From NCBI RefSeq assembly GCF_009765985.1, contig NZ_LMUM01000013.1:48036-112035 (forward strand): DNA of 64,000 nt, in the 5' to 3' direction. The DNA is from Acidobacterium sp. S8 (GTDB lineage Bacteria; Acidobacteriota; Terriglobia; Terriglobales; Acidobacteriaceae). The notes beneath the pieces were generated by a model. It was given only the letters and a program-made list of their open reading frames with translations. It searched no databases and was not told the origin of the DNA. The position numbers were made by a program, and so were the translations under genes. Below, piece by piece: positions 8,947 to 19,599 of this stretch (its first letter is position 1; each line of letters opens with the position of its first letter).

Positions 8947-11606
8947 TGCGAAAGCTGAGAGCCTTGTGGATGCGGCTGCGCGGCATGTTTGCTGGTGCGG
9001 CAGCGGAGGACGAACTTTCTGCTGAGCTGGAAAGTCATCTCCAGATGCACATCGAGGACAACCTGCGCTCCGGCATGACAGCGGAGGAAGCGCGGCGGCA
9101 GGCGCTGATTCAGCTCGGCGGTTTCGAACAATCCAAGCAGGCCTACCGCGAGCGGCGGGGACTGCCGTGGTTAGAAACACTGGGGCAGGATCTTCGATTC
9201 GGGATGCGCGTCTTGCGCAAGAGTCCCGGCTTTACGACGATTGCCGTGCTGACGCTTGCGCTGGGTATCGGCGCGAATACGGCAATCTTCTCCGTAGTGA
9301 AGGCTGTGTTGCTGGCTCCGCTGCCTTACAAAGATCCGGGGCGGATTGTCGCGGTGTGGACCGCGAACGCCGCGCGAGGCGGTCAGCCGCTACCAAGCAC
9401 AGCCGCTGATTTCGCTATCTGGAAGCAGCGAAGCGGTGTCTTCGAAGATCTGGCGCCATCGTACGACAACGAGATGACATTGACCGGACAGGGCGCGCCG
9501 CAATTTTTGATTGGGTATGCGGTCGCAGCGAATTATCTTCGGATTCTCGGCGTCGCTCCACAGATCGGGCGGCTCTATACCGATCAGGAAGACAGGCCTG
9601 GCGGTCCCAAAGTGGTGCTGTTGAGCGATCACCTGTGGAGGACTACATTTCATTCCGACCCAAACATCACGGGCAGGGCGATCACGCTGGACGGACGGTC
9701 TTATACCGCGTTGGGCGTGATGCCGCGCGGATTCAACTATCCGCAGTCGGTTGAGATATGGATACCGAGCGCCATCGAACCTTCGGCCTTTGACGATTTC
9801 AATCACACGTATGTGCGCATCCTTGGGCGGCTCAAGCCGAACGTGACTTTGGCACAGGCGCAGGTGGCGGTCAATGCGCTTGAAGCACAAGTAGCCAGCG
9901 CGCATCCGGACACGGACAGCGGTAATCGTGTTGTCCTCGTCCCGTTGCGAGAGCAGTTGAATGGAGACATTCGCAAACCGCTGCTGATTCTTATGGGCGC
10001 GGTTGGACTTGTGCTGTTGATTGCCTGTGCGAACACGGCAGGCCTGGCGCTGGCGCGCAATGCTGAGCGGCAGAGAGAAATCTCAGTCCGGCTCGCGCTG
10101 GGAGCGACTCGTAAGCGATTGCTGCGGCAATTTGCAACAGAAAGCTGCCTCTTGGCGACGATTGGCGGTGGACTCGGGATATTGCTGGCAATGGCAGGAT
10201 CACATTTCCTGCTGACACTTTTCCCGAACGATGTATCGAACCTGAATATTCCGACTGTGACCAGCATTCCGATCGATCGCGGCGTGATTTTATTTGCGTT
10301 CACGGTGACTGTCGCTGCTGCGCTTTTGTTCGGAACAGCGCCGGTACTGCGCGCGCTGCAGGTGGAAGCGGATGGCGTGATGAAAGAATCTGGACGCGGA
10401 ATGACGGCGAGCCGCCGCTCGAACCGGCTGCGGAGTGCCGTTGTTGTCTGCGAGATCGCTTTATCCCTGATGCTGCTGACTGGCGCAGGGCTGGTCGTTG
10501 CGAGTTTTCAGAAGGTCGTAAATGCGGACCTTGGATTTCAGCCGGATCACCTTCTCTCCTTAGAGTTGTTTCTGCCGCCGGATCGCTATCCGCGCGAAGA
10601 TCGGACGAGAACGCGCACATTTGTGGAACAAGTTGTGAAAAAGCTGGAGACGACGCCGGGTGTTGCATCGGCTGCAGCTACGAATTACCTGCCGCTGAGC
10701 GGCTTCTGGGGCACAACGAATTTTCTGCTTCGCGGACAGGCGCAGCCGAAGGATGGGCAGGCTCCGGAAGCGGACAATCGCACGATCACGCCGAATTATT
10801 TGCGCACTATGAAGATTCCGCTATTAAGTGGACGCGACTTTACCGACGCTGATCGCGATGGGACCATGCACGTCGCGATGATTAACCAGACATTCGCGAA
10901 GCAGTATTTCAAGGACAAAGACCCGGTGGGCCAGGAACTGAACCTGGGAAGCATGGAGCAGCCCAACTGGTGCGTCATCGTAGGCGTGACCGGCGACGTG
11001 AAGGCGTTCGGGCAGGATCAGCCAACGCATGCAGATATATACCAGCCATTCGATCAGCAGCCATATCCGATTGTTGCTTTCACGCTTCGTACGCGAACAG
11101 ATCCGGCGGCGATGGTGAAGGCTGCCGAACAGGTTTTGTGGAGCGTCGATCCCGAACTGCCTGTGTTCAAGGCTATACCGATGGAGCTGCTGGCCGATCA
11201 GAGCTTGGCCGTGCGTCGCGCAAGCTCAGTGCTGATTCTGGCGTTCTCTGTGCTCGCGCTGGTGCTGGCATGCATTGGGATTTACGGAGTCATGGCTTAT
11301 GCAGTGGCACAGCGCACGCAGGAAATTGGCGTAAGGATGGCGTTTGGAGCGCGGCGTTCGGATGTATTGCGGCTGATCATGAGTTTTGGCGCGAGGCTGG
11401 CGCTGTTGGGCATAGCTATTGGGCTGGCTGGCGCGTTGGGATTCACTCGCTTGCTTGCGAGCCTGTTGTTCGAAGTCAATGCGATGGACCCGGTGATATT
11501 TTCTGCTGCCGCAGCTTTGCTGGTACTGATTTTGATCTTTGCATGCTATGTACCGGCGCGGCGTGCGGCCTCAATTCAACCGACAGAAGCGCTGCGCGCT
11601 GAATAG
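8946..11606 (+). CDS. ADOP permease with prefix domain (first of three tandem copies)
   Basis: 886 residues from the ATG at 8946, which overlaps the padR stop by one base; a GTG three bases earlier is also in frame. Residues 1-~75 ([15 protein letters not shown]..., [43 protein letters not shown]) form the soluble helical permease-prefix domain. Then come the [20 protein letters not shown] helix, a MacB-like periplasmic domain, a first FtsX block ([20 protein letters not shown]), a second periplasmic domain and a C-terminal FtsX block ([20 protein letters not shown]). It ends PTEALRAE. No ATP-binding subunit is encoded nearby. It probably forms an operon with padR and the next two permeases. 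Confidence 0.88.
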   Translation: MRKLRALWMRLRGMFAGAAAEDELSAELESHLQMHIEDNLRSGMTAEEARRQALIQLGGFEQSKQAYRERRGLPWLETLGQDLRFGMRVLRKSPGFTTIAVLTLALGIGANTAIFSVVKAVLLAPLPYKDPGRIVAVWTANAARGGQPLPSTAADFAIWKQRSGVFEDLAPSYDNEMTLTGQGAPQFLIGYAVAANYLRILGVAPQIGRLYTDQEDRPGGPKVVLLSDHLWRTTFHSDPNITGRAITLDGRSYTALGVMPRGFNYPQSVEIWIPSAIEPSAFDDFNHTYVRILGRLKPNVTLAQAQVAVNALEAQVASAHPDTDSGNRVVLVPLREQLNGDIRKPLLILMGAVGLVLLIACANTAGLALARNAERQREISVRLALGATRKRLLRQFATESCLLATIGGGLGILLAMAGSHFLLTLFPNDVSNLNIPTVTSIPIDRGVILFAFTVTVAAALLFGTAPVLRALQVEADGVMKESGRGMTASRRSNRLRSAVVVCEIALSLMLLTGAGLVVASFQKVVNADLGFQPDHLLSLELFLPPDRYPREDRTRTRTFVEQVVKKLETTPGVASAAATNYLPLSGFWGTTNFLLRGQAQPKDGQAPEADNRTITPNYLRTMKIPLLSGRDFTDADRDGTMHVAMINQTFAKQYFKDKDPVGQELNLGSMEQPNWCVIVGVTGDVKAFGQDQPTHADIYQPFDQQPYPIVAFTLRTRTDPAAMVKAAEQVLWSVDPELPVFKAIPMELLADQSLAVRRASSVLILAFSVLALVLACIGIYGVMAYAVAQRTQEIGVRMAFGARRSDVLRLIMSFGARLALLGIAIGLAGALGFTRLLASLLFEVNAMDPVIFSAAAALLVLILIFACYVPARRAASIQPTEALRAE

Positions 11607-11614
11607 GAGGCGTG

Positions 11615-14296
11615 ATGAAGAAGCTCAGAGCGCTATGGATGCGACTTGGTGGTGTCTTCAGCGCTCGCCAGGAGAACGACGAGTTCGATGCGGAGATTGC
11701 AAGCCATCTGCAGATGCACATCGATGACAACCTGCGCGCTGGGATGCCTCCGGCGCTGGCGCGGCGCGATGCGCTGGTGAAGCTGGGAGGTGTGGAGCAG
11801 ACGCGGCAGGCGTACCGCGAACGGCGGGGACTGCCGTGGCTAGAAACACTGGGACAGGACCTTCGCTTCGGGCTGCGTGTCTTGCGGAAGAGTCCTGGCT
11901 TTACGACGATTGCCGTGCTGACGCTTGCGCTGGGTATCGGCGCGAATACGACGATCTTCTCGATCGTGAATGCGGTACTGCTGAATCCGCTGCCGTTTCC
12001 GCGCGCGGAGCAGCTGGTGGTGCTGCACGAACGCAAGCCTAACTTCGATCACGGCTCGATATCGTATCCAAACTTTCTCGACTGGCGGCAGGATAATCAC
12101 ACGTTTTCGTCGATGGCGACCTCGCGCGGATATTACTTCAGCCTCACAGGAGCGGGGCCGGCGGAGCAGCTCGACGGTCAATTCATGACCTCGGATTTCT
12201 TCGAGACCCTGCAAGTCAAGCCGATGCTGGGGCGAACGTTTACCCGGGCGGAAGAGCAGCCAGGCGCGGCTCCGGTAGTGTTGATCAGCCAGGGGCTGTG
12301 GCAACGGAAATTTGGCTCGTCGCCGGATGTGCTGGGAAAAGGGATTGCTCTCGAAGGAAGGGCCTACACCATTGTTGGAGTGATTCCGGCGAGCTTTCAT
12401 TTCTCCGGCGGGATTCTGCCCAGCCGGGATGTTTACGTGCCGATGGGGCAGTGGGCGAATCCATCGCTCACGGATCGCGCTTCTGGAATGGGAATGCGCG
12501 GAATTGCCAGGTTGAAGCCCGGAGTGACCATCGAGCAGGCCAATGCCGATATGGAGCGGGTGACGCGGGATCTCGAATTGGCCTATCCCGCTGCGGATAA
12601 GGGCATCGGGGCAAAACTGGTTCCCTTGAAAGAACAGATGGTGGGGGATGTGCGGCCTTTCCTGCTGGTTCTGCTGGTGGCGGTGGGATTAGTGTTGTTG
12701 ATTGCCTGCGTGAACGTTGCCAGCTTGATGCTGGCGCGCTCGACGGGACGGATGCGGGAGTTCGCTGTACGCACGGCGTTGGGAGCGAGCCGCAAGCGGG
12801 TGATTCGGCAACTGCTGACTGAGAGCCTGCTTGTCGCTGCTGCTGCCGGTGTGCTGGGACTTGGACTGTCAGTCGCGGGTACACATGCCGGACTCAAACT
12901 TCTGCCGGAGGCCCTGCCGCGCGGAGAAGAGATTGGCATGGATTTGCATGTCCTGCTCTTCACCATGACAGTTTCGCTGCTGGCTGGCGTGGTGTTTGGA
13001 TGGATGCCGGCACTGAAGACATCGCAGGCCGATCCGCAATCGGCGCTTAAAGAAGGCGGGCGCGGGATGAGCGGGATACGCCATCGGGCGCAGAGCATTT
13101 TTGTTGCTGCGGAGATGGCGATGGCGCTGGTGCTGCTGATTGGCGCGGGCCTGATGCTGCGCAGCCTGACGCGGCTCTGGAATGTCGATCCCGGCTTCGA
13201 TCCGCACCAGGTGCTGACCTTTGGCTACACACTTCCGCCTTCACTACTGCACAGCAGCCCCGATGCCATTCGCGCCGCATACCATGAATTCGAGGAGAGG
13301 CTGACGGCGACGCCGGGAGTGAGAGCGGTTTCGCAGTCGTGGGGCAGCCTTCCCATGAGCGACGAAGATGACGAGGATATGTTCTGGATGGCAGGGCAGC
13401 CGAAGCCAGCCGACGACAGCGGGATGAACTGGGCGCTCACCTATGTTGTCAGTCCCGATTACCTGAAGATGATGAAGATCCCTCTGCGGCGCGGGCGTTT
13501 TTTCAATACCCATGACGATATGAGATCGCCAATGGTAGCTGTGATCGATGATGCATTTGCCCACAAGTTTTTTCCGAATGAAGACCCCATCGGCAAACGG
13601 ATTGTATTGAAGAGCGGCGCACGCGAAGTAGAAATTGTCGGCATTATTGGGCATGTGAAGCAGTGGGGGCTGGATACAGACGACACGTATCCACTACGCG
13701 CGGAGCTATATTCGCCGTGGACGCAGGTACAGGATAGCTTTGTGCAGCGTGCTCCATCGGGAATCAGCGCGGTCGTGCAATTCAACGGCTCCGCAGCGAA
13801 CGCATCTGCCACAATTCGGCGGGCCATCGGGCAGATGAGCAATGAACAAATCATTTATGACATGCAGACGATGGAAAGCCTCATCTCAGACTCGCTGGCA
13901 CAACAACGCTTTGTGATGATCCTGTTGGGGACATTTGCTGCCGTGGCCCTGCTGCTCGCCAGCGTGGGTATTTATGGGGTGATTGCCTACGTGGCAGGAC
14001 AGCGCACGCAGGAGATTGGCGTGCGGATGGCTCTGGGTGCGCAGCGAACGGACGTGGTGCGCATGGTGCTGCTGGAAGGGATGCGGCCTGCCCTCTTCGG
14101 GATCGTGGTGGGAGCGGTTGCGGCGATAGGGTTAACACGATTCCTGGTGAAGATGCTTTACGGCGTCAGCCCGACGGATCCTCTGATTTTTTCCGGCCTT
14201 GCGCTGATGCTGGCACTGGTTGCGGTGGCGGCATGTTATCTGCCGGCACGGCGTGCGGCTTCGGTCGATCCCATGCAGGCCCTGCGCGCTGAATAG
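11615..14296 (+). CDS. ADOP permease with prefix domain (second tandem copy)
   Basis: 893 residues. AGGAGG lies at 11605-11610, four bases before the ATG at 11615; the GTG at 11612 would leave only one base. Same plan as its neighbours: helical prefix (DEFDAEIASHLQMHIDDNLR), first membrane helix, MacB-like periplasmic core, FtsX block (LIACVNVASLMLARSTGRMR), second periplasmic domain and final FtsX block ending VDPMQALRAE. A 54-nt stretch (11897-11950) is base-for-base identical to 9228-9281 in the preceding gene. The prefix is nearly identical to that of the following gene. This points to tandem duplication followed by partial gene conversion. Substrate unknown. Confidence 0.88.
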   Translation: MKKLRALWMRLGGVFSARQENDEFDAEIASHLQMHIDDNLRAGMPPALARRDALVKLGGVEQTRQAYRERRGLPWLETLGQDLRFGLRVLRKSPGFTTIAVLTLALGIGANTTIFSIVNAVLLNPLPFPRAEQLVVLHERKPNFDHGSISYPNFLDWRQDNHTFSSMATSRGYYFSLTGAGPAEQLDGQFMTSDFFETLQVKPMLGRTFTRAEEQPGAAPVVLISQGLWQRKFGSSPDVLGKGIALEGRAYTIVGVIPASFHFSGGILPSRDVYVPMGQWANPSLTDRASGMGMRGIARLKPGVTIEQANADMERVTRDLELAYPAADKGIGAKLVPLKEQMVGDVRPFLLVLLVAVGLVLLIACVNVASLMLARSTGRMREFAVRTALGASRKRVIRQLLTESLLVAAAAGVLGLGLSVAGTHAGLKLLPEALPRGEEIGMDLHVLLFTMTVSLLAGVVFGWMPALKTSQADPQSALKEGGRGMSGIRHRAQSIFVAAEMAMALVLLIGAGLMLRSLTRLWNVDPGFDPHQVLTFGYTLPPSLLHSSPDAIRAAYHEFEERLTATPGVRAVSQSWGSLPMSDEDDEDMFWMAGQPKPADDSGMNWALTYVVSPDYLKMMKIPLRRGRFFNTHDDMRSPMVAVIDDAFAHKFFPNEDPIGKRIVLKSGAREVEIVGIIGHVKQWGLDTDDTYPLRAELYSPWTQVQDSFVQRAPSGISAVVQFNGSAANASATIRRAIGQMSNEQIIYDMQTMESLISDSLAQQRFVMILLGTFAAVALLLASVGIYGVIAYVAGQRTQEIGVRMALGAQRTDVVRMVLLEGMRPALFGIVVGAVAAIGLTRFLVKMLYGVSPTDPLIFSGLALMLALVAVAACYLPARRAASVDPMQALRAE

Positions 14297-14305
14297 GAGG
14301 GCGTG

Positions 14306-16993
14306 ATGAAGAAGCTGAGAGTGTTATGGATGCGGCTTGGCGGTGTTTTCAGCGTTCGCCAGGAGAACGACGAATTCGATGCGGAGATTGCGAGTCATCT
14401 ACAGATGCACATTGATGACAACCAGCGCGCTGGAATGAGTCCGGTTGAGGCGCGGCGCGATGCACTGGTGAAGCTGGGAGGCGTGGAGCAGACGCGGCAG
14501 GCGTATCGCGAGCGGCGAGGACTGCCGTGGATGGAGACGCTGGCGCAGGATTTTCGCTTTGCGCTGCGCATGCTGGCGAAGAGCCCTGGTTTTACTGCGG
14601 TGGCGATTGCGACGCTGGCGCTCGGCGTGGGCGCGAATACCGCACTGTTTTCCGTCGTGAATGGCGTACTGCTTCATCCTTTGCCGTATCCGCATGCGGA
14701 GGAGCTGGTGACGGTGCATGCCAGCAAGCAGAACTTCGCCGAAGGATCGATTTCGTATCTCAATTTTCGCGATTGGCAGCGCGATAACACGACGCTGGCG
14801 GCACTGGCGGTTTCGCGCGGCACAGGATTCAGCCTGACTGGCATGGGCGATGCGGAAGAGATGCGGGGCGAGCTGGTGTCGTCGGATTTCTTTCCGCTGC
14901 TGGGCGTGAAGCCGGTGATTGGGCGGCTGTTTGCTCCGCACGAGGATGAGATAGGACGCGAGCCGTTGGCGATGATCAGCGAAGGCTTCTGGCAGCGGAA
15001 ATTTGGATCGCGGCCCGATGCTTTGGGCAAAGTGCTGACGCTGGACGGGCGTAACTACACGATTGTCGGAGTGCTGCCTGCGAATTTCAGCCTTGCGGTC
15101 GGGAATTTTCGCGCGGCGGATATCTACGTGCCGATTGGGCAGTTTCGCAATCCGGCGCTGAATGAGCGGGCGGCTGGACTGGGTATTCATGGTATTGCGC
15201 GGCTTAAGCCGCGGGTGACGTTTGAGCAGGCGCAGGCCGATATGCAGCAGGTTTCCGAGCGGCTGGAGCGGGAATATCCGGAAGAAGATAAGGACATTCG
15301 CGCGAAGCTGATTCCTTTTCAATATGCGATGGTGCGCGATGTGAAGCCACTGCTACTGATTCTGATGGGCGCGGTGGGCTTTGTGCTGCTGATTGCATGC
15401 GTCAATATTGCCAACCTGTTGCTGGTGCGGTCGAATGCGCGGGCGCAGGAATTTGCACTGCGTTCGGCGCTGGGCGCGAGGCGCGGGCGGCTGCTACGCC
15501 AGCTGTTGACGGAGAGCCTGATGCTCTCGCTTGCGGGAGGACTGCTCGGGCTGCTGCTGGCCTCGTGGGGGACGCGGGTCATCCTGCAGCTGCTGCCGCA
15601 GGCAATGCCGCGTGCGGCTGATGTGCATATGAGCGGGACAGTGCTTGGCTTTACGCTGCTGGTTTCTCTGGCGGCTGGGACCCTCTTTGGACTGATGCCG
15701 GGGCTGAAGCTCTTCCGGCAGGATTTGCAGGGCGCGCTGAAAGATGGCGGACGCGGCACCAGCGGAGCACGGCAGAGAACGCAGAACTGGCTGGTGATCT
15801 TCCAGATGGCGACGACGCTGGTGCTGCTGGCTGGGGCGGGGCTGATGATTCGGAGCCTGGAAAAACTTTCGCGGGTGGATACCGGCTTCCAGCCGCATGG
15901 CGTGATGACGTTTGGGATGGAAGCTTCGCCTTCACTGATGGGAGCAGGGCAGGATGCAACGCGGGCGTATCTACGCGAGGCCCATGCGAGGATCGCGGCC
16001 GCTCCCGGTGTGGAGGCGGTGTCGTTCTCGTGGGCGGCGCTGCCGATGAACTCGGATGACGAACAGCTTTTCTGGCTTGAGGGCGAGCCGAAGCCGCAGA
16101 ACGAGAATGCGATGCACTGGGCGATTCGCTACCTGGTAGAGCCGGGATACCTGAAGGCGATGGGTATTCCGCTGCTGAAGGGACGCTTTCTTGCAGAGGG
16201 CGATGACGAACATGCGCCGCGCGCCGTGGTGATCGACGATGTGTTTGCGAAGAAGTTTTTCGGCAATGAGGATCCGATCGGCAAGCGCGTGTTTCTGGAG
16301 CAATTTGATGATGCGGCCACGGTGGTTGGCGTGGTGGGGCATGTGAACCAGTGGGGACTTGATAACGATGCTGTCAATCCGCTGCGGGCGGAACTGTACC
16401 AGGCGATGATGCAGATGCCGGAGCAGCAGCTGGGCCTGGTGCCGATGGGCATGGATGTTGTTGTTCGTTCGAAGTACGACCCGACTACGGCTTTTCAGGG
16501 CGTGCGCAAAGCGATTACGCAGATGAATCACGAGCAGGTGGTCTATAACCCGCAGACGATGGATTCTGTGATTGGAGATACGCTGGCTGGACGGCGGTTC
16601 TCGATGATTCTGCTGGCTGCGTTTGCCGGAACGGCGCTGCTACTGGCGAGCATTGGGATGTATGGGGTGATCTCGTACCTGGTGGCGCAGCATGCGCGCG
16701 AGATTGGAGTGCGGATGGCTCTGGGGGCTGACCGGGGAGATGTTTTTCGCTGGGTGCTGACGCGTGGCGGCAGGTTGGCGGCATGGGGAGCGCTGACCGG
16801 GGTGGTAGCGGCGCTCGGGCTGACGCAGGTGATGGCGCGCTTCTCATCGCTGCTTTATGGGGTACATGCCTACGACCCGTGGACGCTGGCGGGAGTGATC
16901 CTATTATTGATGGCTGTGGCGCTGGCGGCGTGCTATCTGCCGGCCCGAAGGGCGATGCGCATCGATCCCATGCGGGTTCTGCGGACCGAATAA
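14306..16993 (+). CDS. ADOP permease with prefix domain (third tandem copy)
   Basis: 895 residues from the ATG at 14306; AGGAGG at 14295-14300 precedes it by 5 nt, and the stop of the previous gene is immediately upstream. Prefix domain residues 1-~75 differ from the second copy at only a few positions. The remainder (MLAKSPGFTAVAIATLALGVGANT, then periplasmic and FtsX blocks: LIACVNIANLLLVRSNARAQ, GMYGVISYLVAQHAREIGVR) is more divergent. It ends IDPMRVLRTE. The last gene of the padR-permease operon. Functional class is firm; role in efflux or envelope stress is only inferred from MacB homology. Confidence 0.88.
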   Translation: MKKLRVLWMRLGGVFSVRQENDEFDAEIASHLQMHIDDNQRAGMSPVEARRDALVKLGGVEQTRQAYRERRGLPWMETLAQDFRFALRMLAKSPGFTAVAIATLALGVGANTALFSVVNGVLLHPLPYPHAEELVTVHASKQNFAEGSISYLNFRDWQRDNTTLAALAVSRGTGFSLTGMGDAEEMRGELVSSDFFPLLGVKPVIGRLFAPHEDEIGREPLAMISEGFWQRKFGSRPDALGKVLTLDGRNYTIVGVLPANFSLAVGNFRAADIYVPIGQFRNPALNERAAGLGIHGIARLKPRVTFEQAQADMQQVSERLEREYPEEDKDIRAKLIPFQYAMVRDVKPLLLILMGAVGFVLLIACVNIANLLLVRSNARAQEFALRSALGARRGRLLRQLLTESLMLSLAGGLLGLLLASWGTRVILQLLPQAMPRAADVHMSGTVLGFTLLVSLAAGTLFGLMPGLKLFRQDLQGALKDGGRGTSGARQRTQNWLVIFQMATTLVLLAGAGLMIRSLEKLSRVDTGFQPHGVMTFGMEASPSLMGAGQDATRAYLREAHARIAAAPGVEAVSFSWAALPMNSDDEQLFWLEGEPKPQNENAMHWAIRYLVEPGYLKAMGIPLLKGRFLAEGDDEHAPRAVVIDDVFAKKFFGNEDPIGKRVFLEQFDDAATVVGVVGHVNQWGLDNDAVNPLRAELYQAMMQMPEQQLGLVPMGMDVVVRSKYDPTTAFQGVRKAITQMNHEQVVYNPQTMDSVIGDTLAGRRFSMILLAAFAGTALLLASIGMYGVISYLVAQHAREIGVRMALGADRGDVFRWVLTRGGRLAAWGALTGVVAALGLTQVMARFSSLLYGVHAYDPWTLAGVILLLMAVALAACYLPARRAMRIDPMRVLRTE

Positions 16994-17042
16994 GCGGATG
17001 GAAAATTGGTGCGTCTAACAGGTGCGCCGGGCGCCGGTTCGG

Positions 17043-17075
17043 ATCTGCGCATCGCCGTTTTTGCGCCGCGCAGAT
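17043..17075 (+). terminator. Hairpin after the permease operon
   Basis: Arms ATCTGCGC (17043-17050) and GCGCAGAT (17068-17075) are perfect complements, about 50 nt after the last permease stop. No T-tract follows (ACAATTGGG), so this is a weak terminator candidate, or a processed 3' stem. Confidence 0.35.
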
Positions 17076-17127
17076 ACAATTGGGTATTAAGAAGAAATCC
17101 CGCTGAAAAGAGCAGAGAACCGGACGA

Positions 17128-18084
17128 ATGAGTTTGCAGTCAAACAGAAACATCAGTAAGAAGTTCATCACCGCCATCAGGCAGGGGTCGTATTTAGCCG
17201 CCGTTCTTGCTCTTCTTCTCGTTCTGCCGCAAGGCTATGGCCAGACTGTCGGTACTCGCACGGCGCTCCGCGTCAGCTCAACGGATGGAAAGACGACGCT
17301 GAGCGTGACGGTGAAGAATCCCTCGGGCGAAGCCGTGACGGATGGCAGCGTGAGCTTTATGAGCGGCGGCGTATCTCTGGGGTCGGCCTTTGTTGAAAAC
17401 GGAGCCGCTACGCTGACTTTGGACAAGCTGCCTGCCAACACCAAACAGATCACCGCGGTATATTTGGGCAGCGACCAATATGCGGCGTCCGCGTCGGGCA
17501 GCGAGCAGGTGCAGGCAAATGCCACGACGGCTCCGCCTGACTTTTCGATTGCTGCGAATCCTACATCGCTGTCATTGAATGCCGGCGAGTATGGGACCTC
17601 GATTTTGACGGTGACTCCCGAGAATGGCTTTTCCCAGTCAGTGACGCTCTCGCTTTCCGGGCTGCCGATTGCGACGACGAAGACCTTCACTCCGCAGGTA
17701 GTGGTTCCTTCGTCAGGCACTTTGACCAGTACATTGCAGATTCAGACGACGGCCAATTCGACATCCACGTCGGCTAGCAATGAAGCCGTTGCCAGGCATC
17801 TCGCACATGCCATTCTCTTTCCCGGCGTTATGGCACTGGCGGGAATTGGAGCTTTCAGGAAGCGGCACAGCGGCGTATTTCGCATGCTGGGTATTGCCCT
17901 GTTGCTGCTGGCCAGCGTTTCTGGACTGACGGCCTGTTCGCAGCGGTATAGCTATCTACACCATCCACCGACGGCGAATACGGGGACTCCGCTCGGCTCG
18001 TATCCGATCACGATCACGGCTTATTCCAACAATGGCGGAGAAGTGACCAGCCATTCGCTGGCATTCACTCTAGTAGTGAAGTAG
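17128..18084 (+). CDS. Exported Ig-like-repeat protein with a C-terminal hydrophobic segment
   Basis: 318 residues. The start has a basic segment then a signal helix (SYLAAVLALLLVLPQGYGQ). An Ig-like Big_3-type domain follows (~45-130: GSVSFMSGGVSLGSAFVENG, TKQITAVYLGSDQYAASAS), with the beta-strand pattern used in many acidobacterial surface proteins. A second, DFSIAANPTSLSLNAG-type domain spans ~140-215. Near 230-275 a GVMALAGIGAFRKRHSG / LGIALLLLASVSGLTACSQ stretch looks like a membrane or lipid-anchor region, followed by the short beta tail of a further Ig-like domain. Its ligand is unknown. It converges with the DUF302 gene, with only two bases between the stops. Confidence 0.7.
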   Translation: MSLQSNRNISKKFITAIRQGSYLAAVLALLLVLPQGYGQTVGTRTALRVSSTDGKTTLSVTVKNPSGEAVTDGSVSFMSGGVSLGSAFVENGAATLTLDKLPANTKQITAVYLGSDQYAASASGSEQVQANATTAPPDFSIAANPTSLSLNAGEYGTSILTVTPENGFSQSVTLSLSGLPIATTKTFTPQVVVPSSGTLTSTLQIQTTANSTSTSASNEAVARHLAHAILFPGVMALAGIGAFRKRHSGVFRMLGIALLLLASVSGLTACSQRYSYLHHPPTANTGTPLGSYPITITAYSNNGGEVTSHSLAFTLVVK

Positions 18085-18086
18085 CT

Positions 18087-18476
18087 TTACCCGGCGATCG
18101 CCGCGGCCAGTTTTTCGATGACGGAGATGTTCGCGATCAATTCCTGCGGCAGCTGATGCCGCGAAGCAAGATAGGCGGGAGCGTTCCAGGAGACCTGGAC
18201 GTTCCCGTTTTTGTCTTCCGCGATAAGGATTTTCAGCGGCAAATCGATGGCGATGCTCGGCATAGCCAGCATCAATGGGGTGCCGGCCTTGGGGCTGCCG
18301 AAGATGACGAGCTTCGTGGACGGCATCTGGAATCCGGCTTTTGCTGCTTCCCCGCTGTGGTCGACGATGGCGAAGATCTGAATTCCCTTTTCATGAAGCA
18401 CTTGCTCGAGGCGCGCTACGGTTTCATCGACGGAATGGCGGCTGGGGATGGAGACAACTCCATTGGTATCTGGCAT
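18087..18476 (-). CDS. DUF302-family protein
   Basis: 129 residues from the ATG at 18476 (MPDTNGVVSIPSRHSVDETV); GGAGAG lies about 7 nt upstream. A longer in-frame start at 18560 would run into fabD and is not preferred. The pattern SxDETVARLEQVLxEKGIQIFAIVDHSGEAAKAG...PSTKLVIFGSPKAGTPLM is characteristic of the DUF302/TT1751-like fold, a small alpha-beta dimer of unknown biochemical role. It lies 34 nt downstream of fabD on the same strand and could be cotranscribed. No catalytic residues can be assigned. Confidence 0.82.
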   Translation of the reverse strand: MPDTNGVVSIPSRHSVDETVARLEQVLHEKGIQIFAIVDHSGEAAKAGFQMPSTKLVIFGSPKAGTPLMLAMPSIAIDLPLKILIAEDKNGNVQVSWNAPAYLASRHQLPQELIANISVIEKLAAAIAG

Positions 18477-18510
18477 GACATACTCTCCGAACCGCCATTG
18501 TACTTGGCGC

Positions 18511-19464
18511 TTATGACGCGGTCGTGAGAGCGGCCAGAGTCTTCTCCAGGCTTGCTTCATCTTCGATGCTCAGGGCCTTCTGGCTGCGGTCGATCTGGCG
18601 CAGCAAACCAGAGAGAACTTTGCCGGGGCCGACCTCGATATAGTGCGTTGGCTGCTGTTCGATGAGAAGACGCATCGATTCGACCCAGCGGACGGATCCT
18701 GTGACCTGGCGGATGAGTGCGTCGCGTAGCTGATCTGCGCTCGTGGTCAGGGCCGCGTCGATGTTGGTGATGACGGGGATGGCTGCATTGGAGAAGCTGA
18801 GTGCGTACAGGTCATGGGCGAGGCGGTCCTGCGCGGGCTGCATGAGGGCGCAGTGGAAGGGCGCGCTGACGGCGAGCATGATGACTCGCTTGGCGCCAGC
18901 ATTTTGTGCCAGGGCGCCGGCCTTTTCGACCCCGGCGACGGTGCCGGAAATGACTGTCTGCTCGGGCGAGTTGAGGTTGGCGGCAGAGACGACTACGCCG
19001 GTTTCCGCTGCTCCTCTCGCGCAGATTTCGATGACGGCCTCGGAGCTCATGCCGAGGACGGCGGCCATGGCGCCTTCGCCTGCCGGGACGGCTTCCTGCA
19101 TGTATCGGCCGCGGTTGCGTACCGTTTTGACCGCGTCGGCAAAGGAGAGGACGCCTGCGGCAACGTTGGCCGAGTATTCGCCGAGGGAATGTCCGGCGAC
19201 GAAGCTGGGTTGGATGCCCTTTTCGGCCAGCACGCGCTGCGCGGCGATCGATGCGGTGAAGATGGCGGGCTGCGTGAACTCGGTCAGCTTGAGCTGTTCT
19301 TCAGGGCCTTCAAAACAAAGCTTCGAGAGGGAAAATCCGAGAACCTCGTCGGCTTCGTCGAAGGTTTGCCGGGCGACGGGGAATTTTTCGGAGAGGTCGC
19401 GGCCCATGCCTACGGCCTGCGAGCCCTGTCCGGGAAAGAGGAATGCGAGCTTGGTTTCACTCAT
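18511..19464 (-). CDS. fabD: Malonyl-CoA:ACP transacylase FabD
   Basis: 317 residues, normal for FabD. It transfers malonyl from CoA to acyl carrier protein, supplying the extender unit of fatty acid synthesis in the cytoplasm. Visible motifs: LFPGQGSQAVGMG at the N-terminus, the oxyanion-side EFTQPAIFTA, the nucleophile elbow GHSLGEYSA with Ser93, the conserved Arg after NRGRYMQEA, and the catalytic His in VSAPFHCALM. The C-terminal YIEVGPGKVLSGL is also typical. The start MSETKLAF is well placed. No other fab genes are adjacent in this window; DUF302 follows. Confidence 0.96.
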   Translation of the reverse strand: MSETKLAFLFPGQGSQAVGMGRDLSEKFPVARQTFDEADEVLGFSLSKLCFEGPEEQLKLTEFTQPAIFTASIAAQRVLAEKGIQPSFVAGHSLGEYSANVAAGVLSFADAVKTVRNRGRYMQEAVPAGEGAMAAVLGMSSEAVIEICARGAAETGVVVSAANLNSPEQTVISGTVAGVEKAGALAQNAGAKRVIMLAVSAPFHCALMQPAQDRLAHDLYALSFSNAAIPVITNIDAALTTSADQLRDALIRQVTGSVRWVESMRLLIEQQPTHYIEVGPGKVLSGLLRQIDRSQKALSIEDEASLEKTLAALTTAS

Positions 19465-19599
19465 GTCTTGGGTATTTCAAATGATTCTGCAGGCTGATGC
19501 AAGGTAGTTCGATTCCTAGCCCCAGTCTCTCCTGTTTTGTACCGGAATCGCTTTTTTCAGTGGCTTAAGGGTTTTGTCGTAAAGGCAGGTCTTGCTTCC

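Noticed and set aside
14399..15322. 307-codon minus-strand frame in the third permease
   Set aside because: Shadow of the permease; Arg/Gln/His-rich low-complexity composition.
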